Below are positions 41,060-49,753 of a DNA stretch of 64,000 nucleotides, piece by piece. The stretch spans positions 62,001 to 126,000 of the forward strand of contig CAMWQW010000005.1 in NCBI GenBank assembly GCA_947176505.1, written 5' to 3'. Positions within the stretch are counted from its first letter, which is position 1; every line of letters begins with the position of its first letter. Origin of the DNA: an uncultured Lachnospiraceae bacterium. Lineage in GTDB: Bacteria; Bacillota; Clostridia; Lachnospirales; Lachnospiraceae. The notes beneath the pieces were generated by a model, which was given only the letters and a program-made list of their open reading frames with translations, made no database searches and had not been told where the DNA came from. The position numbers were made by a program, and so were the translations under genes.

Positions 41060-42454
41060 TCAGATCTTAATCTGCGTCCATTGTCCCTTCTTAAACCGCG
41101 TCGATGCAAACAGAAATCGTGAAATCTGGTCAGCCAGCACGCCCAGCCATATTCCTACAATACCGAGCCTGAAAACATACCCACCCAGATAGGAACCGGC
41201 GGTACGGATAAAAGTCACGCTGATCGTAGAGGCAACCGCAGTATAGAAAGTATCTCCTGCGCCGCGAAGACAGCCCATATAAACGACCTGACTGATCTGG
41301 AAAGCGACCACGAAGATGATGACACGCATAATGCTCACGCCGATTGTGACAATATGTTCTTCTTCAAAGAAAAGCCGCATGAGCGGTCCGGCTCCGACAA
41401 AGTAGAGTACAGCGAGACATACGGAGATGATACCGCCGAACATTCTGCAGATACTGCCGTATTCTTTGGCAAGCTTATCGTCTCCGGCACCGAGGCTTCG
41501 CCCGATTAATGCCACTGCGGCGGCTTGCAGACCGTCTCCGAAAGAGAAGGACAATCCCATGATGTTCATGCCGACCTGATGTGCAGCCATAGCGTCTGTC
41601 CCCTGTTTGGCAGCCATGATTGCCGTCATCATAAAGCCGATTCGCATCAGGATCTGTTCAAAGAAAACGCTGTAGCCGACCTTGACAAGGTTGAGGAAAC
41701 TTTTTGCCGCCGGAAAGACACGGTTCCTCATTATGTATGGCAGACTGATAAATCCGTCCGGTTTTAAGATTGAGAGAATGCTCATAATACATGCCACTAC
41801 GGTTCCTAGCACTGTTGCTAATGCCGCACCGTGGATTCCCAGTGCAGGAAAACCGAAATGCCCGCCGATTAACAGATAGTTAAAAATGATGTTGACCGTA
41901 TTGGAGGTCACATTGGTACGCATGGTAATCTTAGTGTTACCTGCGCCTCTTTGCGCAGAGTTAATCCCCATTTGGATGCAGTTGAAAATCATGCCGCCCA
42001 TGATAATCTTGAAATACGCCACTGCGCTGTCATGGGTTTCGGGAGTGGAACCGCACAGTCGGATAATCGGGCTGGCTAAGGTGACAAACAGAATGCTTAG
42101 TGCGACCGCGGCAGCAATGATAAAAACGATGGCGGTGCTTAAGATTCGGTTGGCTTCCTCTGGTCGTTCTTCGCCGCGTCTTCTGGCAACGAGTGCGGAG
42201 ATAGCAACATTTAAGGCGAAGAACAGAGACAGTCCAATGAACTTGGGCTGTGTCGTAAGTCCGACGGCGGCAACGGCATAGGAACCTAATGAACTTACCA
42301 TCAATGAGTCCACCAGTCCGGCGAATGCCACAAAGAAGGACTCTATGATAGAAGGCCATGCCATGTTGAAGGTGATGCGGATATTCTCTTTACTGTGTTT
42401 GGGAGCGCTGACTTGTTTTGGAGCTTCCGTTTGTTTCAGTGGCGGCGTTGTCAT
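41060..42454 (-). CDS. MATE-family efflux transporter
   Basis: 464 aa, twelve membrane helices. 'NMAWPSIIESFFVAFAGLVD' and 'MVSSLGSYAVAAVGLTTQPK' mark the first MatE repeat; 'RIGFMMTAIMAAKQGTDAMA' the second. N-terminal 25 residues are polar and predicted cytoplasmic. AGAGGAATG precedes the ATG. It lies upstream of the WYL regulator on the same strand, with a 63-bp gap. Third MATE protein of the window; substrate unknown. Confidence 0.88.
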   Translation of the reverse strand: MTTPPLKQTEAPKQVSAPKHSKENIRITFNMAWPSIIESFFVAFAGLVDSLMVSSLGSYAVAAVGLTTQPKFIGLSLFFALNVAISALVARRRGEERPEEANRILSTAIVFIIAAAVALSILFVTLASPIIRLCGSTPETHDSAVAYFKIIMGGMIFNCIQMGINSAQRGAGNTKITMRTNVTSNTVNIIFNYLLIGGHFGFPALGIHGAALATVLGTVVACIMSILSILKPDGFISLPYIMRNRVFPAAKSFLNLVKVGYSVFFEQILMRIGFMMTAIMAAKQGTDAMAAHQVGMNIMGLSFSFGDGLQAAAVALIGRSLGAGDDKLAKEYGSICRMFGGIISVCLAVLYFVGAGPLMRLFFEEEHIVTIGVSIMRVIIFVVAFQISQVVYMGCLRGAGDTFYTAVASTISVTFIRTAGSYLGGYVFRLGIVGIWLGVLADQISRFLFASTRFKKGQWTQIKI

Positions 42455-42518
42455 GATAACATTCCTCTGTTTTATGTAATGAAAGTTATAAGAATCTTAT
42501 ATGCAATAATCGGCATGT

Positions 42519-43523
42519 TTAGTCAAAGCAGATATAATGGTCTATAAATGTAAATACTTTGGTGAAATATGTCTGCGGGTCATAGTCCATGGCGTTTGCG
42601 TGCCCGGCTTCTTTGGCGATGTACAGCTCCTTTTTACCGGGAAAAGCTTCGTATACTTCATATCCCATATCCGTTGGAACGAAATCGTCCTTTTCACCGT
42701 GGATAAACAGCATCGGTTTATTGCAGTTTGCAAGCTGTGTGAGAGCGGAAGCTTCGACATAATCATAACCGAGCTTGCGTCTGCTGATTGCACGACAGGT
42801 ATGGAGGATTGGAAAAGCGGGTAGATGATAATCCCTTTTCATGACACATGCAAAGATATCCCAGACGCTGGTGTAGCCGCAGTCTTCTATGTAGCCGACC
42901 ACATGGTCGAGGTTCTTACCTGCTGTCATCATGACGGTCGCGCCGCCCATGGATACACCATGGAGAATAATTTTTGCTTCGGCGTCCTGATTTACAATCC
43001 ATTGGATCCACTCAGCAATATCTTCCTTATCAAGCCATCCCATGCCAATGTATTTGCCTTCGCTGATTCCGTGGGCACGGTTGTCCGGCAGCAGTACATG
43101 ATATCCTTTCCGGTAGAAGACAGCGCCGTAGGGAAGCATGAAATGGTGGCTGTCCTTATAGCCGTGGATAGAAATAATCCATCGGTGGGTATCGGAATCC
43201 TGCAAGCGGTATTTTGCCCGAAGCAGTAACCCGTCTCTGTTTGTAATGGATGCGTTTTTCATGGTTTGCTCAAATTTATTGCCCATCGCCCGGAGCTTTC
43301 GCCGATTCTCCATATATGTGGCTTTGGCAGGATTGTCCGTGCAGTCCGCAGCATTTGCAGATATCTCCAAACAATCTTCTGCACTGGCAGGTGATTCGGG
43401 CGGCGCTTCGTTCCGGTTCGGAACCGCCTTTAATATGTTTTTAATAAATATAAGGCTGACTCTGCGGAGTATCAGAAGGAGTGCAGCCAGTACAAATAAG
43501 ATTTTACGGAATGTTTTTTTCAT
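42519..43523 (-). CDS. Membrane-anchored alpha/beta hydrolase
   Basis: 334 aa. One N-terminal membrane helix (~8-30) followed by an acidic linker, then the hydrolase fold: 'WIISIHGYKDSHHFMLPYG' (oxyanion side), nucleophile elbow 'LHGVSMGGATVMM' (GxSxGG), acid region 'MLFIHGEKDDFVPTDMGYE' and catalytic His in 'AKEAGHANAMD'. The arrangement resembles Firmicutes YqkD-type hydrolases with extracellular catalytic domain. GGGGAGG precedes the ATG. Substrate unknown; ester or peptide hydrolysis at the outer surface inferred. Confidence 0.87.
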   Translation of the reverse strand: MKKTFRKILFVLAALLLILRRVSLIFIKNILKAVPNRNEAPPESPASAEDCLEISANAADCTDNPAKATYMENRRKLRAMGNKFEQTMKNASITNRDGLLLRAKYRLQDSDTHRWIISIHGYKDSHHFMLPYGAVFYRKGYHVLLPDNRAHGISEGKYIGMGWLDKEDIAEWIQWIVNQDAEAKIILHGVSMGGATVMMTAGKNLDHVVGYIEDCGYTSVWDIFACVMKRDYHLPAFPILHTCRAISRRKLGYDYVEASALTQLANCNKPMLFIHGEKDDFVPTDMGYEVYEAFPGKKELYIAKEAGHANAMDYDPQTYFTKVFTFIDHYICFD

Positions 43524-43623
43524 GATAAGATGTTACCTCCCCGTTATGAAGTGACTTTGGCAGTGAACTTTGCATCTATTATATCATTTTATGAGACACA
43601 TTCAATAGATGGCAAACTCCTCA

Positions 43624-43652
43624 TTGCAATTGAATTGTAAATAAAATATAAT
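43624..43652 (+). promoter_or_regulatory. Sigma-A promoter of acyltransferase operon
   Basis: TTGCAA (43624-43629), exact 17-bp spacer, TATAAT (43647-43652), 56 bp before the ATG at 43709. Near-consensus. Confidence 0.7.
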
Positions 43653-43708
43653 GGAAACGTATTTCCAATTCTGCATCATGCAGAGTAAGTCGAATGGAGC
43701 GCAAAGCG

Positions 43709-45175
43709 ATGACATATATATCATATACATTTGTTTTGTTTGTAATATTAACAATAATTATATACTATACAGTTAATAAAAAATGGCAGTGGGCGGTGCT
43801 TTTGACTGCCAGCATTATTTTTTATCTGTGTTCCGGACCGGTTTTTTTGATTTATCTTGTGCTGTTTTCTTTTGCCACATGGTATGGCGCGAAGAAATTA
43901 GAGGAGCGGAGGATAAGCAAACCGGTATCGGAGAAGCTGCTTAAATTATTGACAGCCTTTTTGATATTTCTAAATATCGGTATACTTATGCTGCTGAAAT
44001 GGAGCGGCATGGAATTTGCCCTAATCAACCGATTGTTTGGGACAAGCTTGGCATGGCGCTTTATCATGCCTCTCGGTATGTCCTTTTTTACATTCCAGAA
44101 TACATCGTATGTGATAGACGTGTATCGGGGAGAGATTCCGGCGGAGCGGAATTTCTTTCACTATTTATTATATGCGAGCTATTTTCCCTATATTGTCTCA
44201 GGACCGATTAATCGGTATGGTAAGATGGAACACCAGCTCTTTGGCGGGAACTCTTTTGACAAGGACAGATTTTATCAGGGATTGATGCGGATACTCTGGG
44301 GATACTTGAAAGAAATGGTGATAGCGGACAGAGCAGCAATTTTTGTCGAGGAAGTGTTTGGACATCATTATATGTACCGCGGGCTGTTTATTCTGATTGC
44401 GGTCCTGCTGTTTTCTTTGCAGCTATATATGGATTTCAGCGGGTGCATGGATATTGTTATGGGAGTATCCGAGCTCTTTGGCGTTAGTATGACAGAGAAT
44501 TTTTATGCACCGTACGGGGCGACGACAACCGCGGAGTTCTGGAGAAGATGGCATGTCTCATTAACGTCGTGGTTTCGTGACTACCTTTATATTCCACTCG
44601 GCGGAAATCGAAAAGGCAAAATACACAAATATATTAATGTTATGATTGTCTTTTTGTTTTGCGGAATGTGGCATGGTGCCGGTGTTACGTTTCTGATTTG
44701 GGGTGGTCTTAACGGATTGTATCAGGTCGTTGGTGACATGACGGCTGGAGTCAGAAAGAAAGCCTGCAGGCTGATAGGATTGGATGAAGACAGCCATGGT
44801 GCGCAGGTTCGCAAGAAACTGGTCACGACGGTATTAATTGAGTTTGGATGGCTGTTTTTCCGCGCGGAAGGGTTGAAGGAAGCTTTTGAGATGCTGCGGC
44901 GCATGTTTACCGGCTGGAATCCTTGGATATTGACAGACGGGACATTATATCAGGTGGGGTTGGATATATGGGATTTCCTGATTCTGATTGTGGGTGCTGT
45001 GTGTGTCGGATGGGTTTCACGCGTGAGCAGCCGGAAAGATCTTCATCACCTTTTTGTGTCACAAAGCTGGCTGTATCAGTTGCTGATTATTTCAGCTTCG
45101 CTGGTTATATGGTATTTGTTTGGTATTTACGGACCGGGATTTGATCCGGCTGATTTTATCTATTTTGATTTTTAA
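43709..45175 (+). CDS. MBOAT-family O-acyltransferase (AlgI/DltB-like)
   Basis: 488 aa, about eleven membrane helices. 'MPLGMSFFTFQNTSYVIDVY', 'EFWRRWHVSLTSWFRDYLY' and 'LFCGMWHGAGVTFLIWGGLN' hold the conserved MBOAT motifs, with the catalytic His in 'GMWHGAG' and a second His in 'RRWHVS'. Such enzymes move an acyl group, usually acetyl, across the membrane onto a polymer. ATG 43709 is preferred to an in-frame ATG 15 bp upstream on ribosome-site spacing. Followed 45 bp later by a DltD/AlgX-like protein, the usual partner. Polymer (teichoic acid, exopolysaccharide or peptidoglycan) not determined. Confidence 0.92.
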   Translation: MTYISYTFVLFVILTIIIYYTVNKKWQWAVLLTASIIFYLCSGPVFLIYLVLFSFATWYGAKKLEERRISKPVSEKLLKLLTAFLIFLNIGILMLLKWSGMEFALINRLFGTSLAWRFIMPLGMSFFTFQNTSYVIDVYRGEIPAERNFFHYLLYASYFPYIVSGPINRYGKMEHQLFGGNSFDKDRFYQGLMRILWGYLKEMVIADRAAIFVEEVFGHHYMYRGLFILIAVLLFSLQLYMDFSGCMDIVMGVSELFGVSMTENFYAPYGATTTAEFWRRWHVSLTSWFRDYLYIPLGGNRKGKIHKYINVMIVFLFCGMWHGAGVTFLIWGGLNGLYQVVGDMTAGVRKKACRLIGLDEDSHGAQVRKKLVTTVLIEFGWLFFRAEGLKEAFEMLRRMFTGWNPWILTDGTLYQVGLDIWDFLILIVGAVCVGWVSRVSSRKDLHHLFVSQSWLYQLLIISASLVIWYLFGIYGPGFDPADFIYFDF

Positions 45176-45220
45176 TGATTTGTAACGGAAGCAATGCGTA
45201 AACAGGGATGGTAACGATTG

Positions 45221-46636
45221 ATGGGTAAATATATCAGATTGTTGGCAGGAATTGTGATAATATTATTTATTTTTGGCAGGCTGGGGCATGATATGGCGGC
45301 TAACTATGATGGAAACCAGTCGATGGACGGTTTTTACCGGCTCGACCGGGACACCGTAGACGTTATGTTCTATGGCAGCAGCCACATTTACGCGGGAGTG
45401 AACGTTGTTGACTTGTGGGATGATTACGGGATTGCAGGATTTAATTTAGCCGGAACGATGCAGACTTTGTGGAATACTTACTATAACATGGAAGAGACGC
45501 TCAAGTATCAGTCGCCGAAGGTAATGGTGGTTGATTTGTATGGTCTGCTGATTGAAGATGAGTATTACGGTTCGTCAAATGTGATCAAGAATGTGAGTAG
45601 TATGCGCTTTTCGCTGAATAAGATCAAAAGTATCTGGAACAGCGTGCCGCATGAGGAATTTCTGACTTATATCGCATCATACCCGCTGACGCATGACAGC
45701 TGGGCAGAATTAAAACAGGGTAACTATGTTGAGAAAGTAAATAATCTTGGCGGAGAATGGTATAAAGGATACAGACCCACATATGCAGTCACGTCATATG
45801 ATACATTGCCGTATATTGAGGCGAATCCGGAGAAGGCTGAGCCCACAGAGAAGAACAGGGAATATTTGGACAGAATGGTTACGTTTGCCAAGGAACACGG
45901 GATTCAGCTCGCTTTCACTGTTGTGCCTTATGCGGGGCTGCAGAGACAGGATCAGTCATTATATCTATGGGCGGAGGAATATGCTAAGGAAAATGACATT
46001 TTGTTCTTAAACGGGAATCTGCATTTGACGGAGATGGGGTTCGATCCGTCTACAGACTATGCGGAGGCGTCGCATTTGAATTATAACGGATCATGCAAAT
46101 ATACCGCGTATCTGGGTGAGTGGCTTATGGAGAATTATGAACTTACTGACCGCCGTGGAAGTCAGGCGTGGGACTCTTGGCAGAAATACAGCGACAGCTA
46201 TGCGGCGTATGAACAAAATCAGGAGTTAAGGAGAAGCGCGGATGTAGAGAGCTATCTTCATAAGCTCAGCGAACGGGAAGATTATCTGATCATCATATCT
46301 TTGGACAATCATTATAAAGAAAATGAATTGGTTAAGCCGCTAAAGGAGCTCATGGGAATCAATCCTTATGAGTTAGATGTTTCGGCTTCGGTCGTATTGG
46401 AAAATGGGACGATAGTGTATCAGACTCCAGCCGAGCCGGAATATCTATGGTATACGGAGACAGACTTATCAGATATTGCGGTATGCAGAAGTGGCGGAGA
46501 TGGGATGAAAGTGTTGGTGAACAACGAAGTGAAGAATAATTCCTACAGTGACGTCACGATTATAGTATACGATAAAATGCTTGATACGGTAGCGGATGTG
46601 GTTTCATATAATAAAGACGGGATACTGACACGCTGA
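45221..46636 (+). CDS. SGNH/DltD-AlgX-like extracellular partner of MBOAT acyltransferase
   Basis: 471 aa. An N-terminal membrane helix (~5-22) anchors an outside domain. 'DVMFYGSSHIYAGVNVVDLW' is block I, with the catalytic Ser in GSSH, and 'DYAEASHLNYNGSCKYTAYL' is block V (DxxH-like: E-A-S-H-L-N) of the SGNH family. 'MVVDLYGLLIEDEYYG' is also typical. Residues ~345-471 form a separate domain of unknown type. With the upstream MBOAT protein it probably completes polymer O-acetylation on the cell surface. Confidence 0.82.
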   Translation: MGKYIRLLAGIVIILFIFGRLGHDMAANYDGNQSMDGFYRLDRDTVDVMFYGSSHIYAGVNVVDLWDDYGIAGFNLAGTMQTLWNTYYNMEETLKYQSPKVMVVDLYGLLIEDEYYGSSNVIKNVSSMRFSLNKIKSIWNSVPHEEFLTYIASYPLTHDSWAELKQGNYVEKVNNLGGEWYKGYRPTYAVTSYDTLPYIEANPEKAEPTEKNREYLDRMVTFAKEHGIQLAFTVVPYAGLQRQDQSLYLWAEEYAKENDILFLNGNLHLTEMGFDPSTDYAEASHLNYNGSCKYTAYLGEWLMENYELTDRRGSQAWDSWQKYSDSYAAYEQNQELRRSADVESYLHKLSEREDYLIIISLDNHYKENELVKPLKELMGINPYELDVSASVVLENGTIVYQTPAEPEYLWYTETDLSDIAVCRSGGDGMKVLVNNEVKNNSYSDVTIIVYDKMLDTVADVVSYNKDGILTR

Positions 46637-46676
46637 GTACATGACATTATAGTATGATATCATTTTGGTGTGTCCG

Positions 46677-46709
46677 GAAACACTTCATTTCGTGGGGTGT
46701 TTCTTTTTT
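46677..46709 (+). terminator. Intrinsic terminator after SGNH gene
   Basis: GAAACAC (46677-46683) pairs with GTGTTTC (46697-46703), extended inward by wobble pairs, followed by six T's (46704-46709). Confidence 0.75.
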
Positions 46710-46765
46710 GTATTTCTTTATCAAATCTTCATAATTGCCCGGTATCCTTTTCTTAAGTAATCAGC

Positions 46766-46803
46766 AAAGCCGCAAGACGCTAACCATAGCGCTTCGTGGC
46801 TTT
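46766..46803 (+). other. Leader stem-loop before LanF-like gene
   Basis: AAAGCCGC (46766-46773) pairs with GTGGCTTT (46796-46803), and inner CGCTA (46778-46782) with TAGCG (46787-46791) over an ACCA loop; one small internal loop separates them. It ends just 9 bases before the ribosome site AAGGATGGG. No T-tract follows, so a role in translation control or as protein target is more likely than termination. Confidence 0.4.
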
Positions 46804-46824
46804 ACAAGAAAGGATGGGATATCA

Positions 46825-47529
46825 ATGGATATCATTTTAGAAACAACAAATCTTTGTAAGAAATTCAAAAAACAGATGGCAGTCAATGATTTATCGCTTC
46901 GCATTGAAAGAAATTCCGTATATGGACTGCTTGGTCCCAACGGGGCAGGTAAATCCACGACGCTTAAGATGATTGTGGGGATGATTCATCCGACTTCCGG
47001 TGAGATTTTTTATGACGGACATGAATGGAACAGGCGGGATTTGAGTCAGATTGGTGCGCTGATTGAGTCGCCGCCGCTCTATGATAACCTTACTGCCGAA
47101 GAAAATCTGAGGGTACGGACAACGCTGCTTAGGCTGCCCCAGTCGCGGATAGAAGAGGTGCTGCGTACGGTGGATTTGACCGATACGGGAAAGAAGCGGG
47201 CAGGACAGTTTTCCATGGGGATGAAACAACGTCTCGGCATTGCGCTTGCGCTGCTAAATCATCCAAAGCTCCTGATTCTGGATGAGCCGACCAACGGACT
47301 TGACCCGTTAGGCATACAGGAGCTGCGCGAGTTGATAAGAGCTTTTCCGGCGAAGGGTATCACGGTAATCCTGTCGAGCCACATCCTAAGTGAAGTGGAG
47401 CAGATTGCCGATCATATCGGTATTATTGCGAACGGAAGACTTGGCTACAGCGGCGCGATTGACCATACGGAAGATTTGGAAGCGCTTTTTATGAAGGTGG
47501 TACGGGATGCGGGAAAGGAGTGTGCGTAA
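46825..47529 (+). CDS. LanF-like lantibiotic-immunity ABC transporter ATPase
   Basis: 234 aa. Walker A 'GPNGAGKSTTLK', signature 'FSMGMKQRLGIA', Walker B 'LLILDEPTNGLDP', H-loop 'LSSHILSEVE'. The 'SMGMKQRL' signature and length match the LanF/CprA class exporting lantibiotics from the membrane. ATG 46825 is taken as start because AAGGATGGG lies upstream and the protein then starts like the family ('MDIILETTNLCKKF'). Followed 1 bp later by a permease. Together with two permeases and a regulator-kinase pair, it forms a complete LanFEG-RK module. Confidence 0.9.
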   Translation: MDIILETTNLCKKFKKQMAVNDLSLRIERNSVYGLLGPNGAGKSTTLKMIVGMIHPTSGEIFYDGHEWNRRDLSQIGALIESPPLYDNLTAEENLRVRTTLLRLPQSRIEEVLRTVDLTDTGKKRAGQFSMGMKQRLGIALALLNHPKLLILDEPTNGLDPLGIQELRELIRAFPAKGITVILSSHILSEVEQIADHIGIIANGRLGYSGAIDHTEDLEALFMKVVRDAGKECA

Positions 47530-47530
47530 T

Positions 47531-48262
47531 ATGTTTGATTTGATTCGAGCGGAAAAACTTAAGATGCGCCATTCTTTCGTCAGCTTTCTGCCTTTATCCG
47601 CAGCGGTTCTCCAAGTGGTTATTTCACTCTGTTTAAGCATGGGAACGTCATATTATTCCGTTAATGCGTGGAACTGGTGGTATACGATGATTTTGCCGGG
47701 GATGCTGGCGATATTGTGTTATCTTGATATGAAAAAGGAGCGGAAGCAACATTATGCCAATATGTTGACGACGCAGATTTCACCGGAGAGAAACTGGATC
47801 GGTAAGGTTTGGTACTGCGCGGAAAAAATATTGTGTGCTAATCTGCTGATTTTTTGTGGTACGGCAGCGGGCGGATTTCTGATAGGTACGTCGATACCGA
47901 TTATGAATGGTTTTGTAGCGGCGGTGCTGTTAACTGTCTGTTCTTTGTGGGCAATACCGCTGTATTTGATGTTGAGCGCGCGCTTTGGCATGTTTGCAAG
48001 TATTTTCACATGTATGGCATTGACTATCGGCAGCTTGATTGCACTTGCAGCGTCGAGGTTATGGTGGATTTGTCCTGCATCCATCCCGTTTAGGCTGATG
48101 TGTCCGGTATTACAGATTATGCCAAACGGACTGCTTGTAGAACCGGGCAGTAAGTATATGAGCGCGGCGGTCATTGTTCCCGGTGTGGCTCTATCGCTTC
48201 TGTGGTTTGTGCTGCTTACCTATGTTACAGTCCGTTGGTTTCGCAGGACAGCGGCAGGTTAA
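47531..48262 (+). CDS. LanE/MutE-like immunity ABC transporter permease
   Basis: 243 aa with six membrane helices and no external domain. 'MFDLIRAEKLKMRHSFVSFL' is the typical N-terminus of ABC-2 type LanE/MutE permeases. 'DMKKERKQHYANMLTTQISP' is the cytoplasmic coupling segment. The ATG overlaps the region just after lanF. It forms a heterodimer with the next permease. Together they remove lantibiotics from the membrane surface (family knowledge). Confidence 0.85.
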   Translation: MFDLIRAEKLKMRHSFVSFLPLSAAVLQVVISLCLSMGTSYYSVNAWNWWYTMILPGMLAILCYLDMKKERKQHYANMLTTQISPERNWIGKVWYCAEKILCANLLIFCGTAAGGFLIGTSIPIMNGFVAAVLLTVCSLWAIPLYLMLSARFGMFASIFTCMALTIGSLIALAASRLWWICPASIPFRLMCPVLQIMPNGLLVEPGSKYMSAAVIVPGVALSLLWFVLLTYVTVRWFRRTAAG

Positions 48263-48285
48263 GCGGATTGGGAGGAGATGATACA

Positions 48286-49035
48286 ATGTACAATTTGTTA
48301 TGCAGTCTTAAAGCAGATTACCTTAAGACCAAGCATACTCCTCTGCGTATGGCACATTTGGTTATTCCGTGTGCGATGGCAGCAGTTTTTCTGGCATATT
48401 ATGCCGTTGCACCGTGGAATGCCTATAGCAAGGTACAGGCATACTTTCAGATGATGGGGATGGGATTTCCTTTACTGATTGGGACATTTTGTGCTATCGT
48501 AGCAGAGCAGGAGGCTTACGCCGGAGCTTATCAGATGATGCTGGCGGTCACCGACAGGAAGAGTGCATTTATTGCTAAATTGACGCTGCTGATACTATTT
48601 GGAGCAGCCTCAGTTGTATTGGCATCGGTACTGTTCGGAACGGGTTGTTATTTTGTGCTAAAGCAGCACGTTGTGCAATATTCATTTTATTGGATTGGGG
48701 CATTTGCGATGGCAGGCGGCAGCATTTTCTTATATGTATGGCATATGTTTCTTGCCCTGCGGTTTCATAATGGAATATCCGTCGGGCTGGGCATTGCAGA
48801 GAGCCTGATGGCGGCGGTATGCCTGACAGGGCTGGGTGATTCCATATGGATTTTTCTACCTGCGGCTTGGTCGTCCAGAGTTGTATGCTCTATGATGCCA
48901 GCCTACAGTGAAGAACAATTTCCGGTCAGCGATTATAGCCGGGGTATATGGATTTGCGCGGTTGTAACGGTAGCAGCGCTTATCCTTTATGTGATGTGGG
49001 GATGTAAATGGGAAGGCGCTAAGGGGAATGAGTAG
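48286..49035 (+). CDS. LanG/MutG-like immunity ABC transporter permease
   Basis: 249 aa, six membrane helices. 'LCSLKADYLKTKHTPLRMAH' mirrors the LanG N-terminus; 'AEQEAYAGAYQMMLAVTDRK' is the coupling loop, parallel to that of the preceding permease. GGGAGGAG precedes the ATG. Third gene of the transporter; the response regulator begins 55 bp downstream. Paralogy between the two permeases is as expected for LanEG. Confidence 0.85.
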   Translation: MYNLLCSLKADYLKTKHTPLRMAHLVIPCAMAAVFLAYYAVAPWNAYSKVQAYFQMMGMGFPLLIGTFCAIVAEQEAYAGAYQMMLAVTDRKSAFIAKLTLLILFGAASVVLASVLFGTGCYFVLKQHVVQYSFYWIGAFAMAGGSIFLYVWHMFLALRFHNGISVGLGIAESLMAAVCLTGLGDSIWIFLPAAWSSRVVCSMMPAYSEEQFPVSDYSRGIWICAVVTVAALILYVMWGCKWEGAKGNE

Positions 49036-49090
49036 AAGTTAAGGTGACTTGCAGAATAGGAAAGCGGTACGGCAGCAGGAGGGAATGCGG

Positions 49091-49753
49091 ATGGCAAATA
49101 TCTTAGTGGTAGACGATGATACGGCAATACTGACAATGATACGCAGAATATTGGAAAAAGACGGGCATTATGTGACAACTGTGTCAGATTCCATAAAGGT
49201 CAGTGAAATGAAGACGGACAGTTATGATTTGATTCTTTTAGATGTCATGATGCCGGGCAAAGACGGTTTTACGCTGTGTGAGGAACTGAGGGGATTTGTA
49301 GACTGTCCGATTCTTTTTCTGACAGCCAAGTCGGAGGAGAGCAGTCTGGTGCAGGGACTTAATGCGGGTGCGGACGACTATATCAGTAAACCTTTTGGGG
49401 CGGCTGAACTGCGTGCGAGAGTCGCGGCGCATCTTAGGCGGGAGAGGAGAGAGCATTTTGTCGGGCTTACTTTTGCAGGTTCCCGATTTAATTTATCTGC
49501 GAAGCAGCTAGTGGTGGACGGTGAGGAAATCGCATTAACAAAGGCGGAGTATTTGATTTGTGAGTTCCTTGCGAGGAATCACGGACAGGTCTTTTCCAAA
49601 GAACAGATTTATGAGAGCGTGTTTGGATTTGACGGTGAAAGTAATGACACAACGATTGCGACGCATATCAAGAATATCAGGATGAAACTGGAGGAATACA
49701 ACTATTCACCGATCAAAACGGTATGGGGGATTGGTTACAGATGGGAGGACTGA
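49091..49753 (+). CDS. Response regulator of LanFEG module (NisR/CprR-like)
   Basis: 220 aa. Receiver with D8-D9-D10, phospho-acceptor D51 ('LILLDVMMPGKDGF'), Thr in 'LFLTAKSEE' and Lys in 'YISKPFGAAEL'; OmpR-type winged helix from ~125 ('LTKAEYLICEFLARNHGQ', 'TTIATHIKNIRMKLEEYN'). ATG 49091 is preferred because AGGAGG (49077-49082) is 8 bases upstream; an ATG at 49085 is too close. Its stop overlaps the kinase start (TGATG). Likely activates the transporter genes upstream. Confidence 0.88.
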   Translation: MANILVVDDDTAILTMIRRILEKDGHYVTTVSDSIKVSEMKTDSYDLILLDVMMPGKDGFTLCEELRGFVDCPILFLTAKSEESSLVQGLNAGADDYISKPFGAAELRARVAAHLRRERREHFVGLTFAGSRFNLSAKQLVVDGEEIALTKAEYLICEFLARNHGQVFSKEQIYESVFGFDGESNDTTIATHIKNIRMKLEEYNYSPIKTVWGIGYRWED

